Source of the DNA: Pieris napi
Taxonomy: Eukaryota > Arthropoda > Insecta > Lepidoptera > Pieridae
Direction: 5' to 3'
Assembly: GCF_905475465.1 (NCBI RefSeq)
Contig: NC_062245.1
Location: 10,726,001-10,790,000, forward strand
DNA: 64,000 nt
Part shown: piece by piece, positions 58,111 to 64,000 of the stretch
Layout: each line of letters opens with the position of its first letter
Numbering within the stretch: position 1 is the first letter of the stretch
Notes under the pieces: generated by a model
The model's database searches: none
The model's input: only the letters and a program-made list of their open reading frames with translations
What the model was told of the DNA's origin: nothing
Program-made: the position numbers and the translations under genes

Positions 58111-59100
58111 AGGGAAAAAGGCGACATATATCTTATTTTACGCCCAATAACTAACAAGATAATTTTAAGTTTCTTTAGATATATAAAGGAAGGTAGTCTC
58201 CAAATATGGAACAAGTTATCAAAGTTCAAAACCAATGGAAAAGGCACGGAGCGGATCTGAATCTATTACATCTTTAACTAAAGTTATTTATCAGTGCATG
58301 AGGAACCAAAATCTCACATAGAAGTCTCAGAAATTGATTAAATTTCGCTAGTGCTACCTACATAGGCATACCGTTTATAAATTTGAATAAATAGAAATGT
58401 TTCCGGCTTAATCTCACTCATATTTTTTACATCAGAATAATGAGACCGTTATTCTAATTGAGACTTGAACGTTTTCCACTCTAATTAGATCCAAATTAGC
58501 ATTATTAATTTGAAGAAAAGATTCGCTATATTTAATTGAATTTTTTGTTGAAATCTTTTATTAAAACTTTAGTTTAAACATAGTCAATAGAAAACCTGAA
58601 ATTTAAAAATCAATACTGTATAAAAGCTTTCAAAGGAATTTCTGCAAATAAATCGTGGTTACAGCAATTTAAAAGGAATTTGCCACAGTATCGCCGAGAC
58701 CATAGAAAATTCACTACGGGCTAGATAAAACGTGCAGAATAACGCTTTAATAATCCCATTTCCACGCTCGAGGTTCGTAGACCTCGCGTGTTACCAACTC
58801 ATCGGCCATCCTTAATTAGTCTAATTGAAACACGAATTCAAACCATAACCATTAATTTTCTATTATCTACCTCCAGATAAACTTTCCTATATTTTCTTAT
58901 CCGCAGTGAACCGGCATTTCACAGGCTTCGTAAGGCGATCTAAGATATTTGATTACCCACATTTTATAAACAAAAAGATGCCAATCTCAAAGTGAAATCT
59001 AATTTATAAGTCCTATTGAAATCCCTCTATAATGTGGTGCATTTTTGAACACAACACACACTTCGACAAAACCACGACACACTGTATTGAGTATTCAGAA
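58111..59100. other. non-coding, nothing recognised
   Basis: AT-rich. No repeat family or exon recognised apart from ordinary low-complexity patches. Confidence 0.35.
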
Positions 59101-59129
59101 ATACACCACCATAAGAGGTTATAGAAAAG

Positions 59130-59720
59130 CCGGCCGGCGTCGTGCCGGTGTAGGCGCGTGGGCGTACCGGCATAGGTAACTCACATGCAAGCAACGGGGT
59201 TCAATCGCCGCTGGCTGGTGCTAGGTAAATTGCAAATGCACTAGAATCGCGTATCGGACCGCGGTGGCCGCTCGCACAGGCGGTGTCTCGGGGACTGGCG
59301 TGGCGCGCTCGCAGTACGGAGCCCGAAGCACCCCGCGCGCCGCCCCTCTGTCGCCCCTGCGCCCTCCAGATGCTGTCGGCTCGCAGAAACCTCCAGAATC
59401 CTAAGGCCGGTGCACACAATCAACGCTTTCTAATACTGACAGTTCCAAAAATCAGCAGATTCCTTTTTCCCAGAGATTTCGTTTGTGTTTTCAAATTGCT
59501 TCTTTTACAGTTTGAAAAACAAAACGTACGTTGATGTCTAGTGTTAAATGATTTTGCTAACCTTTTTGTGCTGCTGTATTGTTATTTAATACAATAACCT
59601 GAATCAAAATGTTTAAGACAGGTGAAGACGAAACTATTGCAATAATACAACGATGGTGAATAGGAGGCGTCGACCCCGCGGTGCTACGCTCGGCCGCGCC
59701 GACCAACGCTTCGCCGAAAC
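59130..59720 (-). promoter_or_regulatory. CpG-rich block, candidate promoter / non-coding first exon
   Basis: The sharpest GC- and CpG-rich region in the right half (59130-59410, with a smaller patch at 59670-59715). On the minus strand a good donor (GCAT/GTGAGTTA) follows at 59184, so a 5' UTR exon of about 59185-59430 transcribed leftwards is possible. It could serve the phosphatase gene if that gene spans this interval. Open frames here (59201-59419 minus, 59653-59952 plus) are not recognised. Confidence 0.35.
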
Positions 59721-60235
59721 TTCGCACTTCACTTTTCCATCACTAGGAAACTCAAAGGCATCAGCCGTGAAATTACCGCAAACTGACGCAATACCGTCTA
59801 CAGACATTGTTCAATCCACTATTGCCAAAAAATCAATAGGCCTCAATACAAACAAAGGCCAAAAATCAGACGTTCGACCCAAAAATCTAATTCAAGCAAT
59901 TGTCCAACAAATTGATACCAAACAATTTATGCACGATACAAAGTATGGATGAACCATTCTGGTAAACAATAGAGACATTACGAGGTGACCGGATAAGGCA
60001 AAGTTTGGTCCATGTCGTGCTGAATCTCAATGAACGCGGGTCTCAACTCCACGGCATATACATATTGGACCATTACATTATGAGTCACGATTGCACAAAT
60101 CAAACAACAACTTGATACCCACATAAGGTAACAATTGCGTTTTTATCGAAACGAGTGAAAGCTGGAACATCTGGTTGCACACGTTGCCTTATAAATTGCG
60201 AATCAAATTTAATATTTTAAAAATTTATTAACAAC

Positions 60236-60660
60236 TAGCTGGCTTGGCGAACATCGTACCGTCTAATAGTCGATTCTTTATTTTTTTTAAATACTTATTC
60301 TGCTATTCGGGACACCGGTCTAGCTAGTAAGATAAATAAAATAAAGTTGATAAGACAACAAATCCTTTATGTCAAAAAATCCAAATTTACCTTCCCGGAA
60401 CCCCTCCACTAACATTTGAACTTTATGATATGGTATTAATGTTCAAATTGACTTTTAAGTATCATTACGAATATTTTGTATGGGAATATAGAAAAGTGTT
60501 GTTTTTAGACTTTTTCACTCAATTTTTTTTTAATTTTTCTCTCCGTAAGAACCATCCTCGTACTTCAAAGAATATTATTTAAAATAATCAGAAAAATCGG
60601 TCAAGCCGTTTTCATGTTATGTCGTGACAACGGAAAACGGGTTTCATTTTTATATATTAA
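60236..60660 (+). repeat. non-LTR interspersed repeat (RTE/SINE-like)
   Basis: Begins 'aactagctggcttggcgaac' and ends 'aaaatcggtcaagccgtttt', then 'gtcgtgacaacggaaaacgg' and 'gtttcatttttatatatta'. This is a common insect dispersed repeat layout. A short start of a similar element ('aactagctgttcgctgcggt') is at about 61204. Confidence 0.5.
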
Positions 60661-60890
60661 CAATTATTATATGTAGGAAATTGTAGTATAAACTGTTCAA
60701 AGTTGATAAGTTACAGTTAGTTGGCGGATGTCACGAAGTCTTTATTTCACTCCGATAGCCTCTGTCTCCAATTACGGATCATTACTCACGCGTTATATTT
60801 ATTAATAGTACGGCGTGCTTCACAAGGTAGGTACTAGAAAACCGAAAATTATATTTTAAAGCTTAAAATAAACTGCTTTATTTTATTGAG

Positions 60891-61134
60891 CTTTATCAGG
60901 TCTGGGCCTCAGATTTCTGTATCTGTTTCATGATAATTTGTCAATCTAATAGACAAGTAGGTGATCAGCCTCCTGTGCCTCACAGACGCAATCGACTTTT
61001 TGGGTCTAAGGCAAGCCGTTTCCTCACAAAGTTATCCTTCACTGTTCGAGCGAATGTTACATGCACAGCCGGGGATCAAACCTACGACCTCAAGAATGAG
61101 ACTCGCACGCTGAAGCCACTAGGCCAACACTGCT
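60891..61134 (-). repeat. tRNA-derived SINE, near full length
   Basis: Read on the minus strand: 'agcagtgttggcctagtggc', 'gaggtcgtaggtttgatccc', body, end 'aaatctgaggcccagacctg'. Both promoter boxes are recognisable. Confidence 0.85.
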
Positions 61135-61621
61135 ATATATTATTCTACATTTAAAAATTAATATAACTTTAAATAATTACACTTTTATCTTAATTTATGC
61201 AGTAACTAGCTGTTCGCTGCGGTTTCAAACGCGTTAATTAAGAACCGTGTATCTGTTGTGGAATTATTCAAAAACTATGATCTCTTAAAATATTGAATTC
61301 ATTAAATTTATATTTATATTTTTTTATAAAATAAAGTTAAGGGCAATTACGTCCGGTTTCTTTATATAAAATGTAAGTACTCTTATTAAAAAAAACAGCT
61401 GTCTTGCATTACTTAGCGAATTTAGAAACCGGGTGAGAGTTATTTTCGTAACATTCTTAACTAGAAACATTCTCTTATCAAGTCCTTCAATCGATTTCAG
61501 ATTCCGATTATGCGCATTAAGTAAACAAACTGCGCCGTACTTCTTTACAGCCAAGAAAGACGCAATTACAACCAACGAGAATGGACAGTAATGCAATAAT
61601 CAAATATTTATAGGGTATAAC

Positions 61622-61966
61622 TAACGTGACCAGACGTCCCGTTTTGAACGGGACTGTCCCTTTTTCCAATTACGAGTCCCGGTGTTCCCGAAATGAACTG
61701 TGGGACGCAAAATTGACCCGTTTTCAGAAACCGCGCGAAAATTTAAGCGGCAGAATATAAAAAAACATGCCAAGAATTTCATTCTTATTTGTAATCGTCA
61801 CCAAATTTGTTCTTGTGATAAATATAACCAAACATTCTGGGTACCTATATTTTGTTATTCGTAACTTTTAAGCTAACAAAAAATGTGTTTATTTTTTCAT
61901 TGACTACTTATTATTTGACCTAAATAAAATGTCCCGTTAAGAGTCAAAGAATAAATGGTCACTTTA
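61622..61966. mobile_element. hAT-type MITE with 8-bp target duplication
   Basis: 345 bases flanked by GGTATAAC (61614-61621 and 61967-61974). The ends are inverted: TAACGTGACCA on the left and TAAAGTGACCA (complemented) on the right. The 8-bp duplication points to the hAT superfamily. A subterminal palindrome GTCCCGTTTTGAACGGGAC lies in the left end and 'gtcccgtt' recurs near the right end. No coding capacity. Confidence 0.75.
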
Positions 61967-62533
61967 GGTATAACTCAAACTAGTGGACTCAATTTCCGCA
62001 CTTATACGCTCATTTGTTCCGTTGTGCGTATAATCCTGGATAATTAAACCATCCTAGCTACTTTCAAAAGTTTCGTATACAGGCTTCACGGAGCGACCTA
62101 ACTCGAACGAATTAATTACTCTATGTGATTTCAAAACAATTGAACATCGAAAAAGCACTCGGTCAATGAACCCTTCGCAAAAACATCATTGTGGATGTGC
62201 GTTGCACGGATTGCGTGCATGACATATTTTAATGATAGCTAGGAGAATAGATTACCGGATAAGGTAGGCTTATTTGCCTTGCATTAAAACGAGTTACGAA
62301 ATGTCTGTAGTGAATTCTATAAATAAACTGTAAAGATATACGCTATTCCGAGATCCGTAAGTTCTTGATACAAACAGTTTAATTAAGGCCGGCAACGCAC
62401 TTGCGAGCCTGGCAATGTGTTACATTAAATTTTAATATTTTTTACTGTTGTTTGTATTACCACTGTTTTTTGAACTTGTTTTAGCTGGTCGTGTCCGCAT
62501 GGTGTAGGGACAGCTTTGCTTTTCATGTGTGTG

Positions 62534-62587
62534 ATGATACAACAAATTGACACTCATTCTTGTATGTGTGTCAATTTGTTGTATCAT
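62534..62587. repeat. perfect 20-bp hairpin
   Basis: ATGATACAACAAATTGACAC (62534-62553) and its exact complement (62568-62587) are separated by 14 bases. It could be a folded MITE end or a small RNA hairpin; no further evidence for either. Confidence 0.7.
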
Positions 62588-62841
62588 GTGTTTGTCCTTA
62601 TTTCGTGGTTCAATTAAGTAAAAACACGGTTTATTGATAGAAGCACATCTTTAAAGCGATAAAATCTATATAAGTCATCAACACTTGTTCGTTGTTTTGA
62701 GGAAACGTGTCTTTAATGTAACATTTTACGCATGTCAGACACATACTGCTTATCACCTACCTGCGTTTAAATAATCAAACAAAAATATGCAATAAAATAG
62801 CAAGACTTATAAAATGTAATAACAACATTTAATTATTATCG

Positions 62842-63031
62842 CACCACCACTATGTGGAACCAGCTGCCCACTGAAGTATTTCCGAACCAATTCGACTTAG
62901 GGTCCTTCAAGAAAAGAGCGTACCAATTCTTAAAAGGCCGGCAAGCACTCGCGAGCCCTCTGGCATTGGGCGGCGGTATCAATTAACATCAGGTGAGCCT
63001 CCTGCCCGTTTGCCCCCCGTTCTATAAAAAA
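62842..63031 (+). repeat. LINE 3' end (CR1/jockey-like), best copy in window
   Basis: 'ccaccactatgtggaaccag', 'ctgcccactgaagtatttcc', 'ttcaagaaaagagcgtacca', 'attcttaaaaggccggcaag', 'catcaggtgagcctcctgcc', 'cgtttgccccccgttctata'. The frame gives a TMWNQLPTEVFPNQFDLGSF segment, the C-terminus of a LINE reverse transcriptase frame. A small piece of the same tail is at 62384-62415. Confidence 0.75.
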
Positions 63032-63356
63032 AAATATTCCAGGAAATACGGACTGATTACTTTTTCTAACTAGAAGTAACTAATAAATACCTCCAAAACA
63101 TTTACACAATATGATATCAATGTCTATATATATCATATTTGGCAGATATAAGTCAACATATAAATACAATAATGCAAACATTAAAAATACCCGCATCGTC
63201 CACTCTAAAGTAAAATATGCAGTATTATATCCAAAACTCGACCGGTCTGATGGCAGTACAATAGCGGAACGCAAATATCGGCAAGACAAACAACGAGAAC
63301 AAACACTGTCTGGGAAATTTCAACCTGTCCATGGCGATATTTAAATGAGTGTAGTA

Positions 63357-63486
63357 TTTAACTAGTGGCTTTAGAGTCGGACTCTCATGAGGTTGTCCCC
63401 AGCACCAATGGACTTTATGGGCTCTTACGGTGAAGGAAAACATAGGGAAGAAACCAGCATGCCTAAGACCGGAAAAGTTGACGGCG
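63357..63486 (+). repeat. diverged tRNA-derived SINE fragment
   Basis: 'aactagtggctttagagtcg', 'gactctcatgaggttgtccc', 'accaatggactttatgggct' follow the order of the SINE at 63561 but with deletions in the B-box region. Confidence 0.55.
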
Positions 63487-63560
63487 TTAGACGAATAAAT
63501 TAAGTTAAAGTGTAATTATTTAAAGTTATATTAACTTTTAAATGTATAATAATATAACAG

Positions 63561-63815
63561 CAGTGTTGGTCTAGTGGCTTCAGCGTGCGACTCTCATCCT
63601 TGAGGTCGTAGGTTCGATCCCCGGCTGAGCATGGACTTTCTGTCTATATTCGCATTTAACATTCGCTCGAACAGTGAAGGAAAACATCGTGAGGAAACCG
63701 AATTACTTTAGACTCAAAAGGCGGCGGCTTGTTGATCAACTACTCGCCTATTAGATTGACAAATGATCATGAAACATTCAAAAATCTGAGGCCCAATCCT
63801 AAAAGCCACTAGTTT
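63561..63815 (+). repeat. tRNA-derived SINE, near full length, best promoter boxes
   Basis: 'cagtgttggtctagtggctt' and 'gaggtcgtaggttcgatccc' (a perfect GGTTCGATCC B box), then body and end 'aaatctgaggcccaatccta'. It looks like a pol III-transcribed tRNA-derived SINE. Confidence 0.88.
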
Positions 63816-64000
63816 TATTTAGTATTTAAAACAAATGGTTCATACTTGAAGTTCATATAACACAAACTTCGTAAAGAAATCTTTTTGTATTTGACGTCAA
63901 GTTATTAAATTCCTGTCTCATTTGGCGTCTTCACTATTCTCCTTTATAAGTCTCCTTATACATCCACTTCCTGTCTAAAGTTGTCTGACTAACTTGCTGT

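Noticed and set aside
59653..59952. 99-codon ORF starting MVNRRRRPRG
   Set aside because: Begins in a CpG-rich patch, then becomes ordinary AT-rich composition. No domain recognised.
1..64000. CRISPR arrays, bacterial operons, ribosome binding sites
   Set aside because: Nothing of the kind. The window is clearly eukaryotic with spliced genes and retroelements.

Overview
The window looks like nuclear DNA of an insect, most likely a moth or butterfly. It is AT-rich, has short exons with canonical GT..AG introns, and is crowded with tRNA-headed SINEs, truncated non-LTR retrotransposon 3' ends and TA-flanked MITEs of types familiar from Lepidoptera. No species call is possible from sequence reading alone.

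Left part (about 0.7-17.4 kb, plus strand): a cytosolic sulfotransferase cluster. Gene A (exons 2-7, 679-4522; exon 1 not seen) and gene C (complete, seven exons, 7841-17367, 339 residues) have nearly identical exon lengths and phases, so they are tandem duplicates. Between them lies a small relic of a third copy (6182-6306) that keeps both splice borders of exon 4 but has lost its middle. The 5-kb first intron of gene C contains a decayed PIF/Harbinger transposon (9357-11497) with remains of both of its genes.

Middle part (18.3-34.5 kb, minus strand): the last eight exons of one apparent gene. The first visible exon encodes the C-terminal end of a PP2C-type Ser/Thr phosphatase domain. The following seven exons, joined in frame by their splice phases, encode about 1,370 residues of low-complexity tail: acidic blocks, a PAM2-like poly(A)-binding-protein motif, a 12-residue Ser-Pro repeat array and a Lys/Pro/Ala-rich basic end reminiscent of microtubule-associated proteins. 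The catalytic core exons are not recognisable in the window. The largest intron (22853-29648) holds a Tigger/pogo-type DNA transposon, itself split by a BEL/Pao LTR retrotransposon (23488-29331) with seemingly identical LTRs, a 5-bp target duplication and internally deleted coding regions.

Right part (34.5-64 kb): no convincing coding gene. It contains DNA transposon remnants (a psq-domain pogo-like element 40751-42055, a hAT-type MITE 61622-61966, other MITEs), at least five SINE copies, LINE tails, a perfect 20-bp hairpin, paired CRE palindromes and a CpG-rich block near 59.1-59.7 kb that could be a promoter. This stretch may be the long 5' intron of the phosphatase gene or intergenic DNA.
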